64,000 bases of DNA. It comes from Meandrina meandrites. Its lineage: Eukaryota > Cnidaria > Anthozoa > Scleractinia > Meandrinidae. Shown one piece after another: positions 24,317-35,600 of the stretch; position 1 is the first letter of the stretch; each line of letters starts with the position of its first letter. Under the pieces are notes generated by a model. It was not told the origin of the DNA. It worked only from the letters and a program-made list of their open reading frames with translations, and did not search any database. Position numbers and translations under genes: made by a program. The DNA is taken from the NCBI GenBank assembly GCA_963693305.1, contig OY855915.1, forward strand, positions 15,595,784 through 15,659,783, given 5' to 3'.

Positions 24317-24757
24317 TTAGGTTACTTCCTCCGCATGCCAGACACAGACGATAGTCACACACTACGCCTGCCTCACAACTGCGACATGGGCCTGGCATTT
24401 TTTTTTACTGTCTTTAGTTGATAGTTGTGCTTCGCGCATAACTCCCCGACACACCTCTTTCCGCAGTTTTCTTTCCGACTTAACATTAACCACCCGCAGT
24501 TGTTTTTTCCGCGCACCATTTTTATTTATATAACCTTGGTTGCGGTTGTTTTCAATTGACCCACCTTGCCAGTAGTAATATCGGAGTCTATCAAATATCC
24601 GCTTTTGGGTTGAGAGTGCGTTCGCGTGCTTTAATCCCCTCCGCCACCAAAATACCCTGCGACTTTTGGAGCTGGGTATTTTGGGGGTGGGGTGTTTAAA
24701 AATTGCGAACGCACCTCTCAACCCAAAACGGTATTTGATAGACTCCGATATTACTAC
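24317..24757. repeat. Polinton right terminal inverted repeat
   Basis: Inverted copy of 19598-20043. The outermost palindrome is 24572-24757. The copy of the small zinc-protein ORF here is frameshifted by an extra A at about 24400-24409. Confidence 0.8.
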
Positions 24758-24764
24758 TAAGAGA

Positions 24765-24870
24765 GAAAAATCCACCTTTTATAAATCCGTCTTTTGCAAA
24801 TCCACCTTTTACAAATTCACCTTTTACAAATCAGTGTTTTACAAATCCACCTTTTACAAGTCCAGTCCAT
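24765..24870. repeat. Minisatellite, unit about ACAAATCCACCTTTT
   Basis: About seven imperfect copies of a 15-bp unit lie directly beside the Polinton target duplication. The same array, with the same order of variants, recurs at 27451-27560. Confidence 0.8.
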
Positions 24871-24876
24871 GTTTTG

Positions 24877-25278
24877 CACTCCTTGTCCAAATTACGTTCC
24901 GAGAAGCACTGCACAACTCGGATTCAGGCCAGAAATGGAGACATTCTTCTTCCTTGCAACCTTCTGCACGATGTTTATCACGGAACTCGACGGCACTTCC
25001 TTGAAAGCAAACTGGGCAAATCACACTCATTTTATAACTCATATGTTTCAGCCAACAGAACTGATTACGCATGCACTCAAGAATCAAGCTTAACTGCCTA
25101 CAAATAGCACGGGTGCAAGTAAAACTAGCGGTATTACAGTCAAAATCCGTCGACAGCGTGATGTTTGGTTGTGAATCTGCCATCGACTCAACATTGCAAT
25201 TCCCTCTGTGATAAACAACCTCAACGGAAGACGAATGGCATAGGAGAATCACAGAACAGTCTTCATCCCCAGATATAT
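24877..25278 (-). pseudogene. Duplicated ROCO gene fragment, 3' part
   Basis: This segment is a near copy of gene 2 at about 31708-32109, covering the cysteine-rich tail (SVICPVC, GCKEEECLHFW). Scattered substitutions distinguish it from the parent. It starts abruptly beside the minisatellite and ends at CAGATATAT, where a LINE has inserted. The other half continues at 26835. It lacks promoter, GTPase and death domain, so it is a pseudogene. Confidence 0.85.
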
Positions 25279-26832
25279 AATAATAATAATAATAACGAAT
25301 TTTTAAACAGGATGGCCCTTCAGTACATGCGTACTGTTATCAAAGGGGTCCTGTAAAAAGAAAAATATATATAACAATATAAAAATAAAAATACATCATA
25401 TAAAAGGATAAAAGGTAAAAAGTTAAAAATCTATTAAATTATGCTTACTTAACCTATAAAAATAATTCGTTTAAAGACTGCCTAAATAAAACCCTACTGC
25501 TAGTTTGTCTAGTTTTTAAAGGTAAAGAATTAAAAATATTTGCACCAGAGAAATAAAAACTTTTTCGTGCAAATTCAAGTTTCACTTTAGGTAGAACAAC
25601 AGTGGCTCTACAGTTCCTCGTATCACGATTATGCATTAAAAAATTAAAATAGTTTTTAAAAGGGGTGCAAACGTTGCCTTGTAGGCAGTCAAAAACAAAA
25701 TTACAGGCTTTTCTCATTAGAGTGTTCTCGACTGTGGGTAGGCGGAGTACACAAGTAAGACTTGTAGGATTTGGCAGAATGGTCCTGTGACTTCGTTGTT
25801 CCAGGTCTCTGATTTTGCGCTTGCGTGTTTCTGACCAACCAAGCGTACTTTGACCACAGTAAGTGAAAATGGGCATGATCATTGTCCTGTAGATGCGTTC
25901 AGCGCTAAAGACATCAATGTTAGAACGGATTCGTCGTAATAAATTTACTCTCCCAGCTGCTTTTTTGTACGTTTTTAAAAAGTGCGTGTCAAGATTTAGT
26001 GTGGGATCTAAATGAACGCCGAGGTATTTGTAGGTTGTTGTCGTGTTTATGCGGCATCCGTTTACCGTCAAGTTTAATTCTTTGCCATCGAAACAATTTA
26101 ATCTTTTCGCTGTTCCAAACAACATAACTTCAGTTTTTCCTTTTTTTAAGATTGATGACAAGTTCATTGTCTCTAAACCAGTCAGCGAGACTTTTGATGT
26201 CTTCACCGAGATTGTGTTGTATAGCATCCAAGTCTTTCGAGGAGGTGAAAATAACTGTGTCGTCTGCGTAGGTGATAATTTTGGAGTAACGAAGCGGCTG
26301 ATGAACGTCATTAAAGTGAATCAAGAACAATAGCGGACCTAGAATACTTCCTTGGGGAACACCTGTGAAAACAGGATTAGGTTCAGACAGCACTCCTTTA
26401 AATTGGACGAGCTGCTTCCGGAGAAACAGATAATCCGTAAACCAGTTCAGTTCATTGTCCTGTATGCCATAACAAGACAGTTTTTCTAATAAAACTGAGT
26501 GGCTGATGGTGTCAAACGCCTTTGTTAAGTCAATGAACACAGCTCCTGTAGCTTTCCCGCCATCTGCTTCTTTCCGGATTAAGTCTGTAAACAGAGTCAC
26601 CGCCAATTCAGTTGAGCGATTAGATCTAAAACCAAACTGGTGTTCGGAAATAAGGCCGTTGCGATCGAGATGTGTCACTACTTGCTTATAAACAGCTCTC
26701 TCCAAAATCTTTGACAGAGTAGGGAGAATTGAAATTGGTCTGTAGTTGTCTATTTCTGCCGTAGAACCAGACTTGAACAGAGGAATCACCTTGGCCACTT
26801 TCCAATCAGTTGGAACAACTCCAGTTGCGAGG
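25279..26832 (-). mobile_element. 5'-truncated CR1/L2-type LINE inserted in the ROCO fragment
   Basis: The minus strand encodes a reverse transcriptase with NYRPISILP, FDTISHSVLL, GVPQGSILGPLLF and the catalytic YADDTVIF. The thumb and C-terminal region follow in a second frame, with FIYCGQSTLGW-like and FNSLPLKTRQ blocks. A single frameshift near 26130-26150, in a run of A, separates the two. The 3' tail is an (ATT)n repeat. No endonuclease domain remains. The reverse-transcriptase type fits the Jockey superfamily (CR1/L2 group). The insertion interrupts the ROCO homology exactly, with an unclear short target duplication. Confidence 0.8.
26130..26798 (-). pseudogene. LINE reverse transcriptase core
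   Basis: About 215 codons of reverse transcriptase fingers and palm, from NYRPISILPTLSKILER to ADWFRDNELVINLKK. The catalytic YADD is intact. The frame breaks at an A-rich run, after which 25454-26150 continues the protein. The upstream endonuclease region is absent, so the copy is incomplete at its 5' end. Confidence 0.8.
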
Positions 26833-26834
26833 GA

Positions 26835-27176
26835 TAAGAAAACCTAGCAAGGCCGCGGTACAGCTTTGGGCTCTCTGGCCGCCAAAATTCTTTTCTCCCC
26901 CATACATGGAACTGAAGCATCAGTCGGGGAAACAGGCCTGGAGGAATTTGACCAGATTCAAATTTGAAAAAGAGAGAGGGAGTTTGTGCAGATGCTACTA
27001 ACTTCGTGATGGCCTCAGGTGGATGTGACTTCAACATGGATGGCACTAGGTATTGCTTGGTGCAAGATACATCTGGCAAGGGCAAAGGACACAGCAAGCT
27101 GAATTTCTCCATGATTGCAATGAAGCTTTCAGATGTTTCTTTGTTGCGAATCAAAGGTTCCCAAACATGTTCTAAA
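26835..27176 (-). pseudogene. Duplicated ROCO gene fragment, 5' part
   Basis: Near copy of gene 2 at about 32109-32450, including KETSESFIAIMEKFSLLCPL and WGRKEFWRPESPKLYRG. On its right it stops at TTCTAAA (27176) and joins Polinton-end sequence through a two-base AA overlap. Together with 24877-25278 it represents about 740 bp of the Roc-COR exon. Confidence 0.85.
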
Positions 27177-27443
27177 CCACCCGCAGTTGTTTTTTCCGCG
27201 CACCATTTTTATTTATATAACCTTGGTTGCGGTTGTTTTCAATTGACCCACCTTGCCAGTAGTAATATCGGAGTCTATCAAATATCCGCTTTTGGGTTGA
27301 GAGTGCGTTCGCTGCTTTAATCCCCTCCGCCACCAAAATACCCTGCGACTTTTGGAGCTGGGTATTTTGGGGGTGGGGTGTTTAAAAATTGCGAACGCAC
27401 CTCTCAACCCAAAACGGTATTTGATAGACTCCGATATTACTAC
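27177..27443. repeat. Extra Polinton end (solo inner TIR plus terminal palindrome)
   Basis: Matches 24490-24757 and is followed by TAAGAGA (27444-27450) and the same minisatellite. It is a second copy of the Polinton right end together with its flank, so it cannot be an independent insertion at a new target. Confidence 0.85.
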
Positions 27444-27450
27444 TAAGAGA

Positions 27451-27560
27451 GAAAAATCCACCTTTTACAAATCCGTCTTTTGCAAATCCACCTTTTACAA
27501 ATTCACCTTTTACAAATCAGTGTTTTACAAATCCACCTTTTACAAGTCCAGTCCATGTTT
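27451..27560. repeat. Second copy of the minisatellite flank
   Basis: Same 15-bp-unit array as 24765-24870 with the same internal variants. After GTCCAGTCCATGTTTT the two copies diverge: the first enters ROCO sequence and this one continues into unrelated flank with CCACTCCACTCC repeats. Confidence 0.8.
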
Positions 27561-27599
27561 TACAAATCCACTCCACTCCACTCCAGTCCTTGTTTTACA

Positions 27600-28855
27600 A
27601 TATGCCCTCTTGACAAATCTTTTAATCTTTTAAAGGGATAGTTGCATTTCAAGAACTTCTTATAAATAGAATCCCAAAATCAAAACTGCTAAGATTCTGT
27701 AGACGCTTTTCAGTATTAAATCAACCCAATCAAGCAATGACGGCACAGATTTCAGTCTTGCATGCAAATTGTCATTCGATGTCATGTTTACGCAAAACTC
27801 AATTCCCTAGCGAAAAAATGAATAGTAAACAAAACCAAAACGGACACTGAAGGAATATGTGGAGACAGAATTTTAATATATTCAAGTAAACATTACATTT
27901 GCCGTTAGCAGCAAAAAACTTTCAATTTTCTTGCGTGTATGACATGCAATAATTTTAGTGAGTGTCGCTTGGTATTGATTCCTTTGAGCGAAAATATAAA
28001 TGTTATTTGATTTGGGATGAAATCATCGGTTAAACAATTGCTATAAACAAAAGCAACACTTAAAGGTAGCATTTACCCGACCGTGGCATTCTCGTAAGTC
28101 AAGAAAACTCCATTTGAAGTCAGTAGTTCGCTTTTGATTTTCCTGTCTATCTTCAGAAATCAAAGGACTCCAAAGCCGAAAGATTATCTCATCGCTTTGA
28201 AGACCTTGATGTTCATTTTTTTGCGGTCGAGTATTCTGTAGGGTATTCTCTTTCCATTTACAGTTCCATAAAGGTGTATTTATCGTAAAAGGAGTGAATG
28301 AGCACATTGAAAATTTTAACAGCGAGCCGTGTGGATGCCATTTTGGCCATTTGCTCTCTAGCAAGGAGAGAGAGACTGGGGACCAGTTTGGAAGAAGAAC
28401 AATACAACCCAAATATGGAGTGTTTACTTACACCCAAATATGGTTAAAAAAAGTCCCTCACGCTGAAGTTGAGATTTTTTCTGGTATCTGTGGTATACGC
28501 GCAGCTCTATGATTCTGCCGCCTCGTCAGCCTCGCCTCTTGGCTCGGCTGCCTCGTTGGCAATCATACATTTTAATACCACTGAATTTCGTCAGTGAAAA
28601 AAAAAATATAAGAAACGACGAATGAAAACGTGTGTCAGATATGTGCGAGACCCTGTTGTATAATAATGTAATGTACGTGAAAGTAACAGTAAAATCATGT
28701 GAAATGCTACATCTGTGATCTTTTTTATAAGGAACTTTGTAATTTTAAAGAATAAACTAAAATCAGTCGATATGTAAAAGTACACACAGTGAGATTTGGT
28801 GTCTAGCTACTGCACTTTTTTCTGATACTTTTCTTAATGTTTTCTTACAGGTAGT
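27600..28855. other. No gene seen; 3' flank of gene 2
   Basis: The ORFs here (for example 28041-28412, minus) show no domain and no supporting splice structure. The stretch lies between the duplicated Polinton end and the presumed polyadenylation site of gene 2. Confidence 0.4.
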
Positions 28856-28861
28856 TTTATT
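28856..28861 (-). terminator. Candidate poly(A) signal of the ROCO gene
   Basis: AATAAA on the minus strand about 220 bases after the stop codon at 29079. It is the first canonical hexamer I see downstream of the death-domain exon. Confidence 0.45.
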
Positions 28862-29078
28862 TGAGCTCGCTTGTTTGTAATGCATAGATATCTTAAACTC
28901 ATTACGTGAGTGTCGTTTTTATGACATTCTAAAACAGCGTAAATATAATAGTTTTTTTACCAAATAATATAAAAATACAGTTCCATGGAGCTTGTGTCTA
29001 CTGGTAACAGGATGTCTCACAAAAAACTGACATCACATCGTAAAGGTTTACTTATTGCTAAACAATGGTTGAGCGTTT

Positions 29079-29608
29079 TCATAGATGATCGGCTATAACA
29101 GGTAGGCCACATTCAACATTTAACAATTCATAAAGCTGTCCAACAGTTATGTTATACCGACTTGCAATATAACCCAACATAGCATCTGCTGGGTTCAGAG
29201 TGCGTTTGTCAAGGAAACGAATCTCCTCTGGAGTCAAGCCAAATTTCTCAGCAACCAGCTGCCACTCATCTCCGCCTATATGAACCAAAATACGATTAAT
29301 AAAGTTACAATAAAATACAGTTCATAGTACGAGTAATAAATCAACGTAAACTGGGATGTCGCGTCTAAAGAGCCATTGTGAGGCCACCGAACTCCATAAA
29401 AGTTACGCATTCCAGTGAGAAAGAAAAGCCATGCCAAACTACCAAAGAGACGGCTGTGGTCAACCAAGGAAACGAATTTGAAATTTTACGTTGTGAAACT
29501 ACAAAAAAATTAACATCTTAATAATCTTACCACTTAAAGAGATGGTTAGCTTTCTTCTCTGTTCAAAAGGGATTTTTAGAACATCAAGACTTTCGGATAA
29601 CAATGGAC
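29079..29608 (-). CDS. Gene 2 exons 10-11: death domain
   Basis: Exon 29608-29531 (78 nt) and exon 29275-29079 (197 nt including stop) encode about 90 residues. The pattern PFEQRRKLTISLSG then GGDEWQLVAEKFGLTPEEI and LLNVECGLPVIADHL fits the six-helix death domain: the W after D/E, LAEK/VAEKFG, and a final helix ending in Leu/Ile residues. Death domains self-associate and recruit adaptors or caspases. The split at a Gly codon in phase 1 is supported by consensus splice sites on both sides. Confidence 0.8.
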
Positions 29609-32600
29609 CTGGAAAGGAAAGAAATTTGAGTATTGTTAAAAAGAAACAGAACAGAGTATTCTTGTCACAACTGCGACGCTGAAACGTGCCGTGTTCTCCC
29701 AAGTGTTATTACTTATGGACACCAATACACTTCGGCAACCTTTTCCAATAGTAATCATAGGCAGCGCTGTAAGTTAAGGTGTCCAAAAACAGTGACACGA
29801 ATACACGTAAAGTTAACGTTTGCGGTTTGTATGATTCACAGCCACAATTCGTTTTACTCTGAATTGCTGGGGCACTCCCACCACCTCCCCCCTTCACTGA
29901 TGACATAACACAAAGTGTTTTACTAGGCACCGAAGAGGAAGAGGAAGATGCAAGTATGGATGACACGAAGCGAAGTGTCCCGTCTAATTGCAGCTGCAGT
30001 GGGGCAAAAATCTTTCTAATAACGTTTAAGTTCGTGCTTTCTTTGACACTACTTACTTTCTTTTCAACTCCTGTAAAAGAAATTCATTGCACAAATACCT
30101 GCAAATGGAATAGATTTTTATAGTTTCCTGGGCAAAGCTATTTCAGAAGTAGCGTGTTTGTTGCACGCAATTTGATCCATGAGGCGATTGCTCACTTGAT
30201 TACAGCCAAGCATAATCATTCACTTTATTCACAACGTAAAAATTGCCAAAGAGTGTATCATCAGGAGTTCCTGTTCAATATTTATTATAGTCTCAATTGC
30301 CACCATGCCCGGCCATTAATAAGAGTCGGGCAGCAAAAGCTTTTTCCGAGAACAACAGACTGGCTGGCTCTTCTTGAACTGAAACTCTGTTGACGAGAAT
30401 GCTCCGTTACTAGACACCATACTAGTTCTTCTCTTAGTGGCTTGGCCGACTTGCCGGCCGAGTGGTAGCACAGGATTAACCACCGAGAAATCAAATTTCT
30501 GCAGGGTGATTTACGAACTGGGCTCGCCCTACGTCTGTAATAAACTCACCAGTAGTCCCAGCCGGAACAATGCCTCTCAAATGTTTGACCACATCAAGCC
30601 TTTCTAAAGATTTAGCCCTCCTTGCCAAGCAACGAACCAAGACCTTGGTTTGGACATCAGGCTCTTTCAAAGTGGCTTTGTCATGGTGAAGAGTCTTTTC
30701 CAGCTGACATACCACCTCCCTGCAATCACTTGCCTCTGATAAAAGCAATTCTTGGACCACACCAGGGAGAGCGAGCGTGTTTTCATCACTTGCTGTAAAG
30801 GAAAAAAATAATACTCTCTATTTTTTAAGGTTCTAGTTGGCTAGCTTGCACTAAGATCTTTAGCCTTTGCGTTTCAGAGTGGAGTGGATGTCGCCTATTT
30901 TAGCACAAAGTGACTAGACTACTGTTTCGCATATGTTCAGGGACAATTATTTACTTTCATTTTTTTACGCTGATGGAAACATTGAGGACAAAAAGTGAGA
31001 GGACCTGTTAAGGTATTCTGTGGCATAGTAACGCTTCACAGCTGAGTATTTATTTTTTGCAGTTAGTAAGGGCTGTAATATCAAGACTGGTGTAGTGCCT
31101 AATTAGACTGTCTTTTTGGAAATTTACAGTGGTTACAGAAATAGACAATTTGACTAAGGAAAGACACTTACCTTCTTCCAAAGACGAAAGTCTCCCAACG
31201 TGTTTACCAAGTCTTAACTATCACATATAAACAGGAATAATATTAAAAAATTGTGCAGTTCTACATTTTTAAACCTGACACTACTCACAACGAGACTTAC
31301 TGCAACAATGGATATAAAATTTCTGCGCATGATGAATCATGTAATTGCTATCATCAGACCATGTCTAATATATGCTTTTGCCCGTTGCAAACTCTCGGAT
31401 CGTAGGAAAACCGACAACAAGGAAGTGTTATTCTTTTTGTCTTGCCTAAAGTTATTTTGCTTCTTTAAGAAAGTCCAAGAACCTAACTCAGGCTATACAA
31501 AATCATTATTAAGCATTAGATTCATTATTGACTTTTTATATTCATTAAAATAACGAGGAATACTTTTATAATTCGTTCAACAACAACACTTTTAAGTGAA
31601 GCAGCGCTTTCTCAAATATACATAAAAATACATTTACCTGTTCACCCCGAAATGTAAACCAGGCGGTCCAGTACTTAGCAGGAACCCTTATATTCTGGGC
31701 AGAAACACTCCTTGTGCAAATTACGTTCTGAGAAGCACTGCACAACTCGGATTCAGACCAGAAATGGAGACATTCTTCTTCCTTGCAACCTTTTGCACCA
31801 TGTTTATCACAGAACTCAACGGCACCTCCTTGACAGCAAACTGGGCAAATGACACTCATTTTATATCTCATATGTTTCAGCCAACAGAACTGATTACGCA
31901 TGCACTCAAGAATCAAGCTTAACTGCCTACAAACAGCACGGGTGCAAGTAAAACTAGCAGTGTTACAGTCAAAATCCGTCGACAGCGTCATATTTGGCTG
32001 TGAATCTGCCATCGACTCAACATTGCAATTCCCTCTGTGATAAACAACCTCAACGGAAGACGAACGGCATACAAGAATCACAGAGCAGTCTTCATTCCCA
32101 GATATATGAAACCTAGCAAGGCCGCGGTACAGCTTTGGGCTCTCTGGCCGCCAAAATTCTTTCCTCCCCCATTCATGGAACTGAAGCACCAGTCGGGGAA
32201 ACAGGCCTGGAGGAACTTGACCAGTGTCAAATTTGAAAAAGAGAGAGGGAGTTTGTGCAGATGCTACTAACTTCGTGATGGCCTCAGGTGGATGTGACTT
32301 CAACATGGATGGCACTAGGTATTGCTTGGTGCAAGATACATCTGGCAAGGGCAAAGGACACAGCAAGCTGAATTTCTCCATGATTGCAATGAAGCTTTCA
32401 GATGTTTCTTTGTTACGAATCAAAGGTTCCCAAACATGTTCTAAAAGCTTTTCCTCCAAGATTCCTTCTCTCTCAAGCTTACACCATAGGTTCAAAAACT
32501 CTTTCTCTTTACAGTCGTAGGGCCTGACTGTAATCACCTTCTTGAACACATCAATCAGCCATTGAGGATCCAAGACCACCACATTATTGAGCTCTGGAGT

Positions 32601-35600
32601 GTCATTAAAATGGATCAAAATTCGAAGATCATGCAAGAAGTTTAACAATGTTAGGATCTCATTATCTTTGTTAATGCTGCACACTTCGGATGCAATGTGC
32701 CTAGCTTGTGCAAGAGAAAGACATTTATGCCCTCCTTTCTTTGCTATTTGAAGAGCCTTCTCATATCTTAACCACTTGACTGGGATAACTTCATTGATGT
32801 GCGGTAGCTCCTTGGCAACATCAAGTACTGCTTCTCGCAGACGCATGACTTCTCTGCATTCGAATTCACTGCCCGACTTGGTGTTATCGACAACAAACAC
32901 GTCAGACAATCGAGGACCGTATGGCTTGTTTTTTAGGGAACCAAATATCTCGATAGCTAGTTCCCAAGGATCGCGACCATCGTGAGGTTCGTCAGCATGA
33001 GTGCACACTAAGAATACTGACGGAAGTCTATTTGCCAACGCTCCAGTTTCACGGACTACATCAGTGCTTTCATCCTGTCTGGCTAAGGAAGCCACAGAAG
33101 ACATCCAAAAATCTAAATAATCCAAATTCTTTTTCAGATTGAAGCTGTCTTCAAATTTCTTGTATACTCCTTGCTTCACCAATGGTTTGGCGTTGTCATA
33201 TGGATTTTGGCTCAGGTCATAAACCAGACAGTAGATGGCTCTTGCTGTGAGAAAGAGTGGATGTGTTACATAGTAGACCGATTGACCCGCAAAATCCCAC
33301 AAAATTGAATAAATGGCATTCTCGTTTTCTAAGACATCATCTTGGAGTAACTTTTCAGTTATTTCAGCTATATCTTCAAAATCTGGCACTTTTGTGGTGA
33401 TAAGAGCATCGCTTTCTTGACTCAATTTGTTTGTATCAGGTTCCTCTCCTGCTTGTAAATGAGTCTCATCTATGATGTCGATGGGTGTTGGATCTTCTGG
33501 CGTGTCAGTCAGACCTGGACCTGGGCCTCCTGATGACTCACTGAGTCTTGCTGCCATTAGCATATCGGTGATTTCATAATCAAAGCTTCTTGTACTATCA
33601 ACAGCTGCTCTTTTGCGCTCAGTAACGCTTTCTTCTTCCTTCAATCTTTCCGCCACCAATCGTGCTGCATTATGCTCAAATGAAATGCCTGCTGTAACAG
33701 ACTTTTCTTCTTCATTCTTCTTTCCCGTCATCCAAACCTCGGTGGTCACTTTAAAATCGTAACGATCCACATCGATGCCCACAGTGCTGTCTTCCTCTGG
33801 ATTAAACCGTATCCCTTTCAACGACTTCTTTAAGCTGGTCTTTCCGGACCGGGCTTGCCCAATCAACATCAATGGTACCCTCTTGACACACGTTTTACCT
33901 TCAGCCAGGGCATTGTTATAGGCTTCCAATGCTAAAGGACCCCGTGCAAGAATCTCTGGAGGAACTGTGACAAATTAACAAATAACAACAGCGACGCTTA
34001 CACAAACAATATGCTATAAATCTCAAACATTGTCTATATCTAGGAAGAGAGGTAAATAACGATACTACTTAAATCCCGTGTGAGGCTACAGAACACAGCA
34101 TGCATTTACATAATTGTTTTAAAATAAAAGTTTTTCTTTGCTCACTTTTTCTTGTCGTTTCATTTCTCTTCATTTCATGAACAACCAAGCCTTGAACTTC
34201 TTTTACAAACCGGAGAAACTCAGGTAGTTTCGCAAGTATGACCTGTGGTTCCCAGTGTCCGCTACTCAGTAGTTTGTCCCACTCTTTGCAATGTAAATGG
34301 AGGTCAGTCTGCAATAAAAAGAAGAGAAGCCAGTGCAGAGCTTTTCATCTTGGCACAAGCGTAAATAATGTTAGACATAAGCAATCATTAACAAAAACAC
34401 GACACTTTTTAGTTTCGGCAGATGCATCTGTCATTTTCAGTGCGATTTGAACAAGGTGAAGAAAAAAGTATAAATAGTAAGAAAATTATAATAATAATAG
34501 TTATAATTAGGGAAGTAAAAATAGTGCCAAAAATTCAAACAGAAAGTTTTCAATTAACATGATGGACTTGTGCATTACGTGTTGGTTTCTCCCGACGGAT
34601 ATGAAGCGCTTCTTTGATTTTGCGTGCATACAAGGTCTCAAAGAAGCGCTTTGGGAGAAACCAACACTTAATGCATAAAGTCCATCACGTTAATTGAAAA
34701 CTTTCTGTTCAAATTTTTGTCACTATTGTTACTGTTCTAATTATTACTATTATTATTGTAATTTTCTTACTATTTATACTTTTTTCTTCACCTTGTTCAA
34801 ATCGCACTGAAGATGGCAGATGCATCTGCCGAAACATGTTCGCGAAACTAAAAAGTGTCGTGTTTTTTCTTACAATTTGTTTCTTCGCTGCTCTTATCTA
34901 GACATAAGCAATCATGTCAAGGACCGCCAATGAATGAACCGATGTAGAGATCAGTACCGACCAGGAAGGCCATATTTTTTCACGATAGATAAGAGAGGCT
35001 CTTAACATTGGGTGACATCACTCTTCCATTAACCGTAAAAAAATAGAACTATTTATCCTTGTGTGACATGTGACTTTTTCTGGGGAGTTTTTCCTTACGT
35101 ATGTACTCAGGTTACGCGAAAATCAAGGCCGCAGCTGGTTGTAACAGCCGCATCAGAGCACTTGCCTCAGTCGGTAAAAGTCTTGAAATAATCATTTTTT
35201 TCCCGTTCCTGTGAGAAGCTATCCATTACAAGTAAGTTAGTAAGCAAAAGAAAGAAGTGGGTTTTTTCTGATATTGCCTAAAAATAGCATTTTGGGGTTT
35301 GTACATTTTGAACTTTGACCCGCTAGCAGCTAACGTCTTCGGCGCTTCGCAAATGCCTCGGTTATCAGAAAAGTCTGGCTGCGCTGGACATGACTAAACT
35401 TTAAGAGCTTTGCGTGATCAGAAATGGGTCAACAAAACACCAAGCTAAAAAAGCCTACTTTAGCCTCTATACCCCCTTCGAATGACATATATATGGCCTA
35501 GGATAAGTTTTGAAAGTTTCAATTTAACTTTACTGGTGACAAGGATGCTTATTTCTTATAACTTCCCGCCAAAACTATCTTTACGCTACAATATTCCGCG

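Larger units (their letters stand above)
19598..24757. mobile_element. Polinton/Maverick-type element, deletion derivative
   Basis: The element is bounded by terminal inverted repeats of about 440 bp and by the duplicated sequence TAAGAGA at 19591-19597 and 24758-24764. Inside are a decayed protein-primed family B DNA polymerase (plus strand) and the C-terminal half of a retroviral-type integrase (minus strand). Those two enzymes together define Polinton-type elements. No capsid, packaging ATPase or protease gene is visible, and at about 5.2 kb it is far shorter than the usual 15-20 kb. Stops and frameshifts show it is inactive. Polinton duplications are usually 6 bp; the edge here is ambiguous by 1-2 bases. 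Confidence 0.75.

Noticed and set aside
19598..24757. Interpretation as an integrated large DNA virus
   Set aside because: Only polymerase and integrase remain; no capsid, packaging ATPase or protease gene is visible, so a Polinton-type transposon derivative is the supported call.
24765..27560. Short regular repeats suggestive of a CRISPR array
   Set aside because: Units are 15 bp, contiguous and diverged without unique spacers, in a eukaryotic genome; it is a minisatellite.
29709..29966. Serine/glycine-rich minus-strand ORF inside a gene 2 intron
   Set aside because: Low-complexity, no matching acceptor/donor phase, and not needed for the frame.
30057..30070. Possible 14-nt microexon (GAGTTGAAAAGAAA) with good AG and GTAAGT borders in gene 2
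   Set aside because: Including it breaks the phase between exons 9 and 10; without it the frame is continuous into the death domain.
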